A stretch of DNA of 64,000 bases from the NCBI RefSeq assembly GCF_016907535.1, contig NZ_JAFBCF010000001.1, forward strand, positions 3,348,001-3,412,000. The letters run 5' to 3'. A model generated the notes under the pieces. It ran no database searches. It was not told the DNA's origin and was given only the letters and a program-made list of their open reading frames with translations. Positions 8,691-19,327 of the stretch are shown piece after piece (position 1 is the first letter of the stretch; every line of letters starts with the position of its first letter). A program made the translations under genes and the position numbers. Origin of the DNA: Microlunatus panaciterrae. GTDB lineage: Bacteria > Actinomycetota > Actinomycetes > Propionibacteriales > Propionibacteriaceae.

Positions 8691-9578
8691 GTGTCCACCG
8701 CGCCCACCGCCCAGCCGCTCGTGCTTGACGAGCCGACCTGGCATGCCCGTCGCGACGACCACCGGGCCCGCGTCGACAGCTGGCTGGAGGGACACCGGCA
8801 ACGGCGCAGCCACGGCCGGCCGCACCCGGTCGAGGACTTCCTGTTCGAGTACTACTCCTACCGGCCCTACCAGCTGCGCCGTTGGCACCCCGGCCACGGC
8901 GTGCGGCTCACCGGCGACTCGGCGGCCGAGCTGGCCGACCTGCGCGACTACCGTCGCAGCAGCGCCGGGGTGAGCGTCGACACTGCTGCGGTGCTGTCGG
9001 CCCGCGGTGAGACGGTGGCCTGGGTGCACAACCTGCTCCGGCGGACCGTCGGCAGACCGGCCCAGTACGGCTGCTTCGGTCTGCACGAGTGGGCGATGGT
9101 CTACCGGCAGGACCAGCGTCGGCTCCGCCACCCGCAGCTGCCGCTCCGGTTCCCCCCGGAGCGGGTGGCCGCCATCGTCGAGGAGCGCGGGGTGCGCTGC
9201 ACCCACTTCGACGCCTACCGCTTCTTCACCGAGCCGGCCAGACCGCTGAACCTGCTCCCGCTGACCCGGCAAGGCCAGCCGGAGGTCGAACAGCCAGGCT
9301 GCCTGCACGCCAACATGGACCTGTACAAGTGGGCCTACAAGCTGTCGCCGCTGACCCCGTCGGAGCTGGTGGCCGACTGCTTCGCGCTGGCCCGGGAGAT
9401 CCGAGAGCTGGACATGCGGGCGAGCCCCTACGACCTGACCTCGCTGGGGTACGCACCGGTGGCGGTCGAGACGGCCGAGGGCAGGGCGGTCTACGTCGCG
9501 GCTCAACGGGTGTTCGCCGACCGGGCTGAGCCGCTGCGTCGGGCCCTGCTCCGGCTGACCGACGAGCTGCTCGGGTGA
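8691..9578 (+). CDS. Conserved actinobacterial protein (often auto-named 3-methyladenine DNA glycosylase)
   Basis: A 295-residue soluble protein with an aromatic, charged N-terminal region (HPVEDFLFEYYSYRPYQLRRWHPG), GCFGLHEWAMVY in the middle and CLHANMDLYKWAYKLSPL. I recognise it as a widespread actinobacterial family that databases often label 3-methyladenine DNA glycosylase. I see no helix-hairpin-helix or AAG-type catalytic signature that would prove this. An open frame extends upstream to 8259, but GTG 8691 is preferred because TAGGAT (8677-8682) lies 8 bases before it and the sequence before it is not protein-like. It meets guaB1 tail to tail with one base between them. Confidence 0.8.
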   Translation: MSTAPTAQPLVLDEPTWHARRDDHRARVDSWLEGHRQRRSHGRPHPVEDFLFEYYSYRPYQLRRWHPGHGVRLTGDSAAELADLRDYRRSSAGVSVDTAAVLSARGETVAWVHNLLRRTVGRPAQYGCFGLHEWAMVYRQDQRRLRHPQLPLRFPPERVAAIVEERGVRCTHFDAYRFFTEPARPLNLLPLTRQGQPEVEQPGCLHANMDLYKWAYKLSPLTPSELVADCFALAREIRELDMRASPYDLTSLGYAPVAVETAEGRAVYVAAQRVFADRAEPLRRALLRLTDELLG

Positions 9579-9579
9579 C

Positions 9580-11184
<1,605 letters not shown>

Positions 11185-11254
11185 TTGGCTTTGTACGGGT
11201 GTTGGCGGCTCGACGGGCTGACTGGCGCCCAGCCCGCCGCGTCGCCAGCAGACC

Positions 11255-12010
11255 TCAGCGGGAACCGTCGCCGGCGGTGGGGGAGGCCGACTGCCCGGCG
11301 GCCCCGGTCGTCGTCGACTGGCTCGGCGCCGCCGGCGGCACGGTCCCGGTCGTCGGGGAGGCATCGCCGGGCTGCGCCGTCGTGGTCGACGCCGAGGTCG
11401 GGTCGGCCGAGGTCGGCGTGGGCGCTGGACCGGCAGGGGTGGCGGCTGTGGCCGAGGGGTCCTGGCTGGGCGTCTGGGTCGGCTGCCGCCGGTCAGTCCG
11501 GGTGGTGTCGACCTGCCCGTTCCCGGCGGGGTGGCTGACCTGCTGCACCGTGGTCGCGCCGCCGCCGGACAGCGAGTGGCCGAGAAGGGCCTCGGTCGCG
11601 GTGATCCCCAGCACGGCCAGGGTGAAGGCGGCACCGGCCACCACCAGTACGCCGGTGAGCCGCTTGGGCGTCCGGGTCCGGTGTGGGCCGCCGACTGCGA
11701 TGGGCGGCTGCAGGGTGGCCTGCCCGGTGTCATGACCGGCCGACCGGATCAGCACCTTCTTCACACCGCTCCCGGTGTGGCGCAACGAGGCGGTGTAGAC
11801 CGATCCGGCGATGGCCGCGATGACACTCGCCACTGCCGCTCCCAGGATGGTGCCGGCCACGCCGAGGTGGGAACCGAGTGCGGCTGCGGTCGCCGCCGCG
11901 GCCGCACCACTGAGCACCTGGCTCAGGGACAGGTCCAGCCGGCTCGTTCTCTTCCGGTGGTCAGGCTCGGACTGGTGGTCGGTGGGCGTGCGGCGCTGAT
12001 TGTCGGTCAT
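11255..12010 (-). CDS. Hypothetical membrane protein with Ser/Thr/Pro-rich tail
   Basis: A 251-residue protein with a polar N-terminus and two hydrophobic segments near residues 30-70 (LSQVLSGAAAAATAAALGSHLGV and the AGTILGAAVASVIAAIAGSVY region). A third helix lies near 118-140 (LTGVLVVAGAAFTLAVLGI). The last 100 residues are rich in Thr, Ser, Pro and Ala and low in other types, resembling an extracytoplasmic linker. The LSQVLSGAxAAATAAALGS segment recurs in many actinobacterial proteins of unknown function. No enzymatic motif is visible. It stands alone between guaB1 and the qcr operon. Confidence 0.72.
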   Translation of the reverse strand: MTDNQRRTPTDHQSEPDHRKRTSRLDLSLSQVLSGAAAAATAAALGSHLGVAGTILGAAVASVIAAIAGSVYTASLRHTGSGVKKVLIRSAGHDTGQATLQPPIAVGGPHRTRTPKRLTGVLVVAGAAFTLAVLGITATEALLGHSLSGGGATTVQQVSHPAGNGQVDTTRTDRRQPTQTPSQDPSATAATPAGPAPTPTSADPTSASTTTAQPGDASPTTGTVPPAAPSQSTTTGAAGQSASPTAGDGSR

Positions 12011-12103
12011 GTCCCTCGAAAGCGGCTATCGTCGGTCAGTACCCCCGTTCAACGATGCCGTGAGGCGAATCGTTGTCAGGCGTGACCAACGACACAGGCC
12101 CGA

Positions 12104-13882
12104 CTACCGGGGAATGCCGAACTCGTCGGTCCGGACGGCTCCGATCTCCTTGCGCTCCTCGCCCTCGATGGCGTGCCCGTTGCCCTCGACCGGGTGCCCG
12201 TTGCCATTGCCGTGACCGTCGTGGTGGGCGGCCGCCGCCTCCAGCTCTGCCCGGCTGGGCTTGCGGACGTTGTCCTTGAAGTAGAACCGGCTCGCCCTGA
12301 TCCTGAGCTTCTCCTTGGCCGACATCGTCTTGGCGGGCACGCCGTTGGCGTCCTCCTCGGGACCGGCCTCGATCGGCAGCAGCTCGGCGTGCTGGGTGAG
12401 GGCATAGGCCTCGTCCAGGCTGACCGGGACCTCCTTCTCCGCGTACTCACCCGAGGGATCGCGGACGATGACCCCCGACTCGGCACCGTGCAGCAGCCGG
12501 GCCCGGTCGGACCGCTGCAGGCCGATGCAGATCCGCTTGGTGATGAGGAACGCGAGCACCGGTCCGATGAAGACCGCGAACCGCAGGAAGTAGGTGATCG
12601 AGTTCAGTGACAGGTTGAACTGGGTGGCGATGATGTCGTTGCCGCCGCCGATCCAGAACAGGCCGTAGCAGGTCATCGCTGCCACACCGAAGGCGGTCCG
12701 GGTCGGCCTGTTTCGGGGCCGGTCCAGGATGTGGTGCTCACCGGTGTCGCCGGTGACCCAGCGTTCGATGAACGGGTAGACGCCCATCACCGTGAACAGC
12801 AGACCCATCAGCCCGACACCGGGCAGGAAGATGTTCCACGACCAGGTGGTGCCGCCGATGTGCCACTCCCAGTTCGGGATGATGCGGATCGCGCCCTCGA
12901 CAAAGGCCATGTACCAGTCCGGCTGCGAGCCGGCCGTCACCTGTGCCGGGTTGTACGGTCCGAACATCCAGACCGGGTTGATGGTGAGCAGCGCACCCAT
13001 CAGCGTGGTGACACCGAAGACGATGAAGAAGAAGCCGCCGGCCTTGGCCATGTACACCGGGAACAGCGGGTAGCCGACCACGTTCTTCTCGGTCCGTCCG
13101 GGGCCCGGGTACTGGGTGTGCTTGTGGTAGACCACCAGGGCCAGGTGGGCGCTGATCAGGCCCAGGATCAGCCCGGGGATCAGCAGGATGTGGGCCATGT
13201 ACAGGCGGGCGATGATGATGCCGCCCGGGAACTGGCCGCCGAAGACGAAGAACTCCGCCCAGGTGCCGATGATCGGGATCGACCGGATCAGACCGTCGAC
13301 GAAACGAAGGCCGGTGCCGGAGAGCAGGTCGTCCGGCAGCGAGTAGCCCGCGAAGCCCTCGATCATGCCGATCGAGAACATGGCGACGCCGAGCAGCCAG
13401 TTGATCTCCCGTGGCCGGCGGAACGCACCGGTGAAGAAGATCCGGAGCATGTGCGCCAGCATGGCGGCCACGAACAGCATCGCGGACCAGTGGTGCATCT
13501 GCCGGATGAGCAGGCCGCCGCGGACGTCGAACGAGATGTCGAGGGTCGAGGAGAACGCCTCCGACATCGGCAGTCCGCGAAGCAGCTGGTAGGTGCCGTC
13601 GTACTCCACCTCGGCCATCGACGGCTTGAACCAGATGGTCAGGAAGACGCCGGTCAGCAGCAGGATGATGAAGCTGTACAGCGCCACCTCACCCAGCAGG
13701 AACGACCAGTGGTCGGGGAACACCTTACGCAGGTTCTTGCGCCCCAGGGCGGCGAGCCCGAGACGGTCGTCGGCCCACTTGGCGGGTCCGGCGGCGGCCT
13801 TGAGTACCGGGCCGAGCTGCTTGTCGGGGGCGTGCGCCTCGACAATCGGCGCCTGGTTTGTGGTTGCGGCTGGCTTTGCCAT
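12104..13882 (-). CDS. qcrB: Cytochrome bc1 complex cytochrome b subunit
   Basis: Cytochrome b oxidises menaquinol and splits its electrons between the Rieske centre and the b hemes. The 592-residue protein has the eight core helices. Heme ligands are in RQMHHWSAMLF with AHMLRIF and in YHKHTQYPG, and the quinol-site motif is PDWY (GSQPDWYMAF), typical of actinobacteria in place of PEWY. The last 150 residues form a long cytoplasmic extension ending in a His/Gly/Asn-rich stretch (HHDGHGNGNGHPVEG). The ATG shares one base with the qcrA stop (TGATG), so it is coupled as the last gene of ctaE-qcrCAB. Confidence 0.96.
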   Translation of the reverse strand: MAKPAATTNQAPIVEAHAPDKQLGPVLKAAAGPAKWADDRLGLAALGRKNLRKVFPDHWSFLLGEVALYSFIILLLTGVFLTIWFKPSMAEVEYDGTYQLLRGLPMSEAFSSTLDISFDVRGGLLIRQMHHWSAMLFVAAMLAHMLRIFFTGAFRRPREINWLLGVAMFSIGMIEGFAGYSLPDDLLSGTGLRFVDGLIRSIPIIGTWAEFFVFGGQFPGGIIIARLYMAHILLIPGLILGLISAHLALVVYHKHTQYPGPGRTEKNVVGYPLFPVYMAKAGGFFFIVFGVTTLMGALLTINPVWMFGPYNPAQVTAGSQPDWYMAFVEGAIRIIPNWEWHIGGTTWSWNIFLPGVGLMGLLFTVMGVYPFIERWVTGDTGEHHILDRPRNRPTRTAFGVAAMTCYGLFWIGGGNDIIATQFNLSLNSITYFLRFAVFIGPVLAFLITKRICIGLQRSDRARLLHGAESGVIVRDPSGEYAEKEVPVSLDEAYALTQHAELLPIEAGPEEDANGVPAKTMSAKEKLRIRASRFYFKDNVRKPSRAELEAAAAHHDGHGNGNGHPVEGNGHAIEGEERKEIGAVRTDEFGIPR

Positions 13883-14982
13883 CAGTTGTCACCCTGCTTG
13901 AAGTCTTGACGCGAGTCCCGCTCGAAATAGCTGGGTCCGACCGGAACGGTGAACCCGCTCCGGGCGACCAGGTAGCCGTCGGCGTCGGTGGTGATCGGCA
14001 GTTGCGGCAACGAACGGGCCGCCGGGCCGAAGACCACGACGCCGGCGTCACCGAGGTCGAAGGTCGACTGGTGACACGGGCAGAGCAGGTGGTGGGTCTG
14101 CTGTTCCCACAGGCTGATGGGGCAACCGACGTGGGTGCAGATCTTGGAGTAGCAGAGGATCCCGCCGACGTGCCAGTCCTTGCGCGAGTCGGGGATCTTG
14201 ATCGTCTGCGGGTTCATCCGGACGATGATGATCGAGGCCTTGGCCTTCTCCTGGACGAACTCGACGCCCTCCAGGTCCTGCAGGTTCTCCGGCTGCGCGT
14301 TCACCAGCTGCCCGATGCGGAGGTCCTCGGCCTTGATGGGGGTGTACGTGATGTCGTTGACCAGCCGGATGCCCTCTTTCCAGATGGTGTGCTCGATGGT
14401 CTGGGCCCGCACCTTCTTCGTGGGCCAGGGGCCGAGGTCGGCGAGCATCACCAGTGCCGGCAGGCCCAGCACGCCCAGCGCACCGGCCAGGCTGCGGCCG
14501 AGCACCTTGCGCCGGGTGATGCCCGACTCGGCGACACCCTTGTCGAACTCGGCCAGGGTCGCGGCCCGGGCCTCCTCCGAGGAGGCCGCCGGGTGCCGGT
14601 CCTCACTGATCTCGACGTCACCCATCAGCTGCCGGGCCCACTGCACGGCACCGATGCCGATCAGCAGGATCGCCGCACCGAGGGTCAGGCCGAGCAGGGT
14701 GTGCAGGGCGTTGGCGTGCAGCGGGCCGAAGTCGATCGCCAGATCCTTCGGGACCGCGAAGTAGATCACCACGAAGGCGATCGCCAGCAGCGGCACCAGT
14801 CCGAACATGGTGGCGACCTGGCGTTCGGCGCGCTTACCGGCCTTCTCGTCGACGTCGGTCAGCCGCGGCAGGTGCTCCTCCAGTCCCGGGTTGGGCACCG
14901 GATAGCGCGGGTCGTCGGTGACGGCCAGCTCCTTGCCGGTGCTGTCGTGTCCGGCGGAGTCGTGCGTATCGTGCTGACTCAT
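13882..14982 (-). CDS. qcrA: Ubiquinol/menaquinol-cytochrome c reductase Rieske iron-sulfur subunit
   Basis: The Rieske subunit passes electrons from menaquinol to the c-type hemes of QcrC. The 366-residue protein is the long actinobacterial form. An N-terminal cytoplasmic region contains His/Asp-rich residues, three membrane helices follow between about residues 60 and 215, and the [2Fe-2S] domain comes last. Cluster ligands are in CTHVGCP and CPCHQS, followed by GPAARSLPQLPI. The ATG overlaps the qcrC stop by four bases. In known complexes the three-helix anchor replaces the single helix of mitochondrial Rieske proteins and helps hold the supercomplex together. Confidence 0.96.
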   Translation of the reverse strand: MSQHDTHDSAGHDSTGKELAVTDDPRYPVPNPGLEEHLPRLTDVDEKAGKRAERQVATMFGLVPLLAIAFVVIYFAVPKDLAIDFGPLHANALHTLLGLTLGAAILLIGIGAVQWARQLMGDVEISEDRHPAASSEEARAATLAEFDKGVAESGITRRKVLGRSLAGALGVLGLPALVMLADLGPWPTKKVRAQTIEHTIWKEGIRLVNDITYTPIKAEDLRIGQLVNAQPENLQDLEGVEFVQEKAKASIIIVRMNPQTIKIPDSRKDWHVGGILCYSKICTHVGCPISLWEQQTHHLLCPCHQSTFDLGDAGVVVFGPAARSLPQLPITTDADGYLVARSGFTVPVGPSYFERDSRQDFKQGDN

Positions 14983-15782
14983 CGTGCGCGAGCCCCCTTT
15001 GCTGCGATCCAGATAGCGAAGCCGACGAGTGACCCGAGGCCGAGCACCCAGGCCCAGAAGCCCTCAGCGACCGGGCCGAGGCCGCCCAGGGTCAACCCAC
15101 CCTGGCTCGGCCGGGTCTCCAGCGTCTGCAGGTAGGCGATGATCTCGCGCTTGTCCTTCGGGGTTATCACCTCGTCGGAGAAGACGGGCATCTGCTGTGG
15201 GCCGGTCAGCATCGCCTGGTACAGGTGCTTGCTGCTGACGCCCTCCAGCGAGGGGGCGTACTTGCCGTTGGGCAGGGCGCCACCGGCGCCGGCGAAGTTG
15301 TGGCACGCCGAGCAGTTGGTGCGGAAAAGCTCACCGCCGCGGGCGATGTCCTCGCTGGACAGGCCCTTCGGCTCGTACTGGTCGGGAGTGGGGATGGCCG
15401 GGCCTGGACCGAGAGTCGCGACGAAGGCCGCCAGTGCGGCGATCTCCTCGTCGGTGTAGCGGTTCTCCTTGCGCGGCGCCTGCGCGCCGGGACGCGACAT
15501 CGGCATCCGTCCGGTGCCCACCTGGAAGTCGACTGCGGCCGCGCCCACGCCCACCAGCGACGGTCCCTGGCTGCCGCCCTCGCCGTTCAGGCCGTGGCAG
15601 GAGGCGCAGCCGACCGCGAACAGGGCCTTGCCCTTGGCCACCTGCTGGCTGGTGCCGGGATCCGCGGAGACCTGGGCGGCCGGCGCCACCAGGGAGTACA
15701 GCGCGCCCATGGTGAACAGCGCCAACACCAACAGCAGCCCCTTGGCCGCCGGGTGACGTCGTCGCGAAGACAGGAAACGCAC
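14979..15782 (-). CDS. qcrC: Diheme cytochrome c subunit of the bc1 complex
   Basis: QcrC carries two c-type hemes and replaces soluble cytochrome c as the wire to CtaC. The 267-residue protein has an N-terminal signal-anchor (GLLLVLALFTMGALYSLV), heme sites CASCHG and CSACHN, and a C-terminal membrane helix (FWAWVLGLGSLVGFAIWIA). The GTG at 15782 is chosen over upstream in-frame codons because GAAGGG lies 6 bases before it and the sequence then begins MRFLSSRRRHP, a typical signal start. It follows ctaE after a 120-base spacer and overlaps qcrA. Confidence 0.95.
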   Translation of the reverse strand: MRFLSSRRRHPAAKGLLLVLALFTMGALYSLVAPAAQVSADPGTSQQVAKGKALFAVGCASCHGLNGEGGSQGPSLVGVGAAAVDFQVGTGRMPMSRPGAQAPRKENRYTDEEIAALAAFVATLGPGPAIPTPDQYEPKGLSSEDIARGGELFRTNCSACHNFAGAGGALPNGKYAPSLEGVSSKHLYQAMLTGPQQMPVFSDEVITPKDKREIIAYLQTLETRPSQGGLTLGGLGPVAEGFWAWVLGLGSLVGFAIWIAAKGARAR

Positions 15783-15902
15783 TGGGATCCCTTCGGTTGA
15801 TCCGAAACTCGTGGAGTTCTGATGACTATTCGGTGCCCGGGCGACGTTTGGTTGCACCCGGCTGTTCAGTTGTGGGGCCTTGCGGTGTGAGCCTCGACAC
15901 GC

Positions 15903-16610
15903 TCAGCGGAGCAGGTAGATGACCCCGAACAGGGCGATCCAGACGACGTCGACGAAGTGCCAGTAGTAGGACACTACAACGGCGCTGACCGCCTGTTCGT
16001 GAGTGAAGGTACGAGCCAGGAACGTGCGCCCCATCAGCAGCAGGAAGGCGATCAGGCCACCGGTCACGTGCAGGCCGTGGAACCCGGTAGCCAGGAAGAA
16101 CACCGACCCGTAGGCGTTGGCGGAGATGGTCAGACCCTCGTGGATCAGCTCGGCGTACTCGAACACCTGGCCGCCGATGAAGAACGAGCCCATCAGGAAG
16201 GTGAGGACGTACCACTCCCGGAGCCCCCACTTGGTGACCTTCAGCAGGCTGCCGGCCCGTGACACCTGCCCGCGCTCGGCCGCGAAGACACCCATCTGGC
16301 AGGTGAACGAGGACGCCACCAGAACACTGGTGTTGAGAATGGCGAAGGGGATGTTCAGGTGCTCGGTCGAGATGGCCCACAGGCTCTGGGCCGGGTCGGT
16401 GGCGGCAGCGTTGGTGACATTGCGGATGGTGAAGTAGGCCGCGAACAGGGCGGCGAAGAACATCAGCTCCGATGCCAACCAGACGATGGTGCCGACCGCT
16501 ACCGCGTCCGGCCGGCCGGGATGGCCGCGCAGGCGGGATTGCGGGATCTGGTGCAGCGCGCCGTGGGGCCTGGTCGGTAGCCCGGTCGCCGTGTCCGTTG
16601 AAGTTGCCAC
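15903..16610 (-). CDS. ctaE: Cytochrome c oxidase subunit III
   Basis: Subunit III stabilises the oxidase core. The product of 235 residues from GTG 16610 has a polar N-terminal segment, then five to seven membrane helices with the family segments [34 protein letters not shown] (here [11 protein letters not shown]) and [15 protein letters not shown]. An upstream in-frame codon at 16655 exists, but AATAAT ends 6 bases before 16610, which fits the leaderless pattern of this region. The gene heads the ctaE-qcrC-qcrA-qcrB operon and is divergent from ctaG with 146 bases between them. Confidence 0.95.
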   Translation of the reverse strand: MATSTDTATGLPTRPHGALHQIPQSRLRGHPGRPDAVAVGTIVWLASELMFFAALFAAYFTIRNVTNAAATDPAQSLWAISTEHLNIPFAILNTSVLVASSFTCQMGVFAAERGQVSRAGSLLKVTKWGLREWYVLTFLMGSFFIGGQVFEYAELIHEGLTISANAYGSVFFLATGFHGLHVTGGLIAFLLLMGRTFLARTFTHEQAVSAVVVSYYWHFVDVVWIALFGVIYLLR

Positions 16611-16756
16611 GTGGTCATTATTGCCCGCCCTGCAGGTTTGGTCACCCCGGGGCACGCTATCGGTGTGTTCTTGTGTCTTCGACTCCGGCGAAGGCGGCTT
16701 TCGGGCATGCCTGGACGGGGGTCGAGGCGCCTTCCGGCGGGCACTAGCCTGACCTT

Positions 16757-17821
16757 GTGAGCATCTTCGTGGCCAAATCCGTCCTTCCGCTGACGGTCGG
16801 CTGGCTCGTCCCGATGCATGCGACGCCGCACGAGCAGCCCGTTCCGCTCACGCCGATCAGGCTGCTGACCGCCTGGAGCTGGGACTGGTTCCTGGGCCTG
16901 GGACTGCTGGTGACAGCGGCGCTCTATCTCTGGGGGGTGCAGCGGCTCCGCCGGCGAGGCGACCGGTGGCCGATCGGCCGGACGGTGGCATTCCTGGGTG
17001 GCGGGCTGGGCAGTGCTGCGATCGCCACCCTCTCGGCGCTCGGCACCTACGACACGGTGCTGCTCAGCGTGCACATGGTGCAGCACATGATCCTGGCCAT
17101 GATGACGCCGCTGTTCCTGGCCCTCGGCGCACCGGTCACTCTCGCACTGCGCACCCTTCCGCGCCGGGCACGGTCGGCGCTCCTCACCGTCGTGCACTCC
17201 AGAGTGGCGCGAGTGCTGACCTTCCCGCCGTTGGCTCTGGCGCTGTTCGTCGCCAACCCGTTCGCGCTGTACTACTCCGACATCTATCCGATCACGCTGG
17301 CCTCACCGTTCTGGCACAACGTGCTGCACCTGCACTTCGTGCTGATCGGACTGCTCTTCCTGGTGCCGCTGGTCGGGGTGGACCCGGTGCCGGGTCGGGT
17401 CACCCATCCGCTACGGCTGCTGCTGCTGTTCCTCTCGATGCCCTTCCACGCGTTTCTCGGCATCACCATCATGAGCTCGGATGCCCTGATAGCAGAGGAC
17501 TGGTACCTGTCGTTCCACCGGACCTGGGGGCAGAGCCCCGCCCAGGACCAGTACCTGGCCGGCGGCATCCTGTGGGGCAGCGGTGACGTGGTCGCCCTGG
17601 TGTTCATCGCTGTGCTGTTCGTCCAGTGGTTCGCGGCCAGCCAGCGGGAGGCACTCCGGGAGGACCGGCGGCTGGACATGCTCGAGGCCAAGGCAGCCCG
17701 GGCCCAAGCAGCGGGAGCGCAGCAGCAACGGCGCGATACCATCGACTCGCTGCAGTCGAACCCGACGACGGTGCAGACTCCGTTGACCCAGCCACGGCAG
17801 AATGAGGACAGACGAACATGA
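16757..17821 (+). CDS. ctaG: Cytochrome c oxidase assembly protein CtaG (caa3-type)
   Basis: A 354-residue membrane protein of the caa3_CtaG family, implicated in delivering copper to or assembling the aa3 oxidase. It has about seven helices. Conserved histidine positions appear in [21 protein letters not shown], in [11 protein letters not shown] and in MPFHAFLGI; in the family these surround the metal path. The C-terminal 80 residues are a cytoplasmic charged helix. GTG 16757 follows TAGCCT (16745-16750) by 6 bases, and divergence from the ctaE-qcr operon fits its role. The stop overlaps the next start by four bases. Confidence 0.9.
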   Translation: MSIFVAKSVLPLTVGWLVPMHATPHEQPVPLTPIRLLTAWSWDWFLGLGLLVTAALYLWGVQRLRRRGDRWPIGRTVAFLGGGLGSAAIATLSALGTYDTVLLSVHMVQHMILAMMTPLFLALGAPVTLALRTLPRRARSALLTVVHSRVARVLTFPPLALALFVANPFALYYSDIYPITLASPFWHNVLHLHFVLIGLLFLVPLVGVDPVPGRVTHPLRLLLLFLSMPFHAFLGITIMSSDALIAEDWYLSFHRTWGQSPAQDQYLAGGILWGSGDVVALVFIAVLFVQWFAASQREALREDRRLDMLEAKAARAQAAGAQQQRRDTIDSLQSNPTTVQTPLTQPRQNEDRRT

Positions 17822-18255
17822 GCCCCGCAGACCACCCTGACACGCCCCCGGTCGCCCAGGCCACGGTCCTCGTCTACTCCGACGACCGGACGGTCCGCGA
17901 GGACATCCGGCTGGCGCTCGGTCGCCGGGTCGCCGCCGACCTGCCGGAGCTCCGTGTGGTCGAGGTGGCCACTGAGCCGGCCGTGATTCGGGCCATGGAC
18001 GGAGGCGGCATCGATGTTGCGGTGCTGGACGGGGAGGCCGTCCCCGGCGGGATGGGGATCTGCCGACAGCTGCACGACGAGATCTTCCAGTGCCCACCGA
18101 TCCTGGTGCTGACCGGCCGGCCCGACGACGCCTGGCTGGCGACCTGGTCGCGCGCCGAGGCAGCCATTTCGCACCCGGTCGACCCGATCCGGCTGCCCGC
18201 TGCCGTCGCAGCGCTGCTGCGCAGTCGGCTGGGCACCTCGGTCACCCCCGGCTGA
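17818..18255 (+). CDS. Receiver-domain-like protein with degenerate phosphorylation site
   Basis: The 145 residues are a single CheY-like fold with no output domain. The acidic pair is present (SDDRT, Asp22-Asp23), the acceptor would be Asp71 in VAVLDGEAVPGG, and the switch threonine is Thr99 (ILVLTG). The invariant lysine that normally precedes the cis-proline is His119 (ISHPVDP). Phosphorylation may therefore be lost or altered. It is coupled by four bases to ctaG and sits 4 bases before trpD. Receiver-like genes beside the oxidase genes are common in actinobacteria, so a role in regulating respiration or assembly is plausible but unproven. Confidence 0.8.
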   Translation: MSPADHPDTPPVAQATVLVYSDDRTVREDIRLALGRRVAADLPELRVVEVATEPAVIRAMDGGGIDVAVLDGEAVPGGMGICRQLHDEIFQCPPILVLTGRPDDAWLATWSRAEAAISHPVDPIRLPAAVAALLRSRLGTSVTPG

Positions 18256-18259
18256 GCCG

Positions 18260-19327
18260 ATGACGGTGAACCAGCACGGTGGGCCCCGGCTCACCTGGCC
18301 GACCGTGCTCTCGGGGCTGGTCCGTGGTGAGGACCAGAGCAGCGACGCGACAGCCTGGGCCATGGGTCAGATCCTCGCCGGCGAGGCGACTCCGGTGCAG
18401 ATGGCAGCCTTCGTGGTGGCGCTGCGGGCCAAGGGCGAGACCGTCGAGGAGATCGTCGGGTTGGCGGAGATGATGCTGTCGTACGCCAGCCCGATCACCG
18501 TCGAGGGGCGAGCGGTCGATGTGGTCGGCAGTGGCGGCGACCGGGCCAACACCGTGAACATCTCCACCATGGCGGCCATCGTCGCCGCCGGCGCGGGTGC
18601 GTTGGTGGTCAAGCACGGTAACCGGGCGGCCTCGTCGGCCTGCGGGACGGCCGACGTGCTCGAGCAGCTCGGCGTCGTGCTGGACCTGCCCCCCGCCCGG
18701 CAGCAGCAGGTGATCCAGAGCGCCGGAATCGGCTTCCTGTTCGCCCCGCACTACCATCCCGGGCTGCGCCATGCCTCCGTCGCACGACGCGAGCTGGGCA
18801 TCCCGACGACCTTCAACTTCCTGGGCCCGCTGACCAACCCCGGCCGCCCCAACGCGCAGGCGGTCGGCGTCGCCGATCCGCGGATGGCCGAGCTGATGGC
18901 GGGCGTGTTCGCCCGACGCGGCAACCAGGGGATGGTCTTCCACGGTGCCGACGGGCTGGACGAGCTGACCACGACGACCACGTCGAGCATCTGGCTGTTC
19001 CGTGACGGGCAGGTCCGGCGGAGCGAGTTCGACCCGACGCTGCTGGGTCTGCCGCGGGCGAGGGTCGAGGACCTGGTGGGTGGTGATCCGGCCACCAACG
19101 CCGAGGTCGTGCGGGAGCTGCTGGCCGGCAAGGCGGGACCGGTGCGGGACATCGTCACCCTGAACGCGGCAGCCGCCCTGCTCGCCTTCAACGGCCCGGA
19201 CCTGGACGCCGACCTGGTCGGCCAGTTCGCCGACCAGCTGGTCGCAGCAGAGGAGTCTCTCACCTCCGGCGCCGCCGGAGCCAAGCTGCAGCAGTGGGTC
19301 GCGGCGACCCGGCAGGCGGCCGGTTAG
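18260..19327 (+). CDS. trpD: Anthranilate phosphoribosyltransferase
   Basis: TrpD joins anthranilate and PRPP in the second step of tryptophan synthesis. The 355-residue protein shows the PRPP loop as VVGSGGDRANTVNISTMAA (the usual GTGGD reads GSGGD), KHGNRAASSACGTADVLEQLG for the glycine-rich catalytic segment, and HPGLRHASVARRELGIPTTFN later. The start is ATG 18260, 4 bases after the receiver-like gene. No other trp genes are in the window. The orphan trpD next to qcr/cta genes is the same arrangement as recalled from mycobacteria (Rv2192c). Its TAG stop interlocks with the TAA of the convergent DUF2510 gene. Confidence 0.95.
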   Translation: MTVNQHGGPRLTWPTVLSGLVRGEDQSSDATAWAMGQILAGEATPVQMAAFVVALRAKGETVEEIVGLAEMMLSYASPITVEGRAVDVVGSGGDRANTVNISTMAAIVAAGAGALVVKHGNRAASSACGTADVLEQLGVVLDLPPARQQQVIQSAGIGFLFAPHYHPGLRHASVARRELGIPTTFNFLGPLTNPGRPNAQAVGVADPRMAELMAGVFARRGNQGMVFHGADGLDELTTTTTSSIWLFRDGQVRRSEFDPTLLGLPRARVEDLVGGDPATNAEVVRELLAGKAGPVRDIVTLNAAAALLAFNGPDLDADLVGQFADQLVAAEESLTSGAAGAKLQQWVAATRQAAG

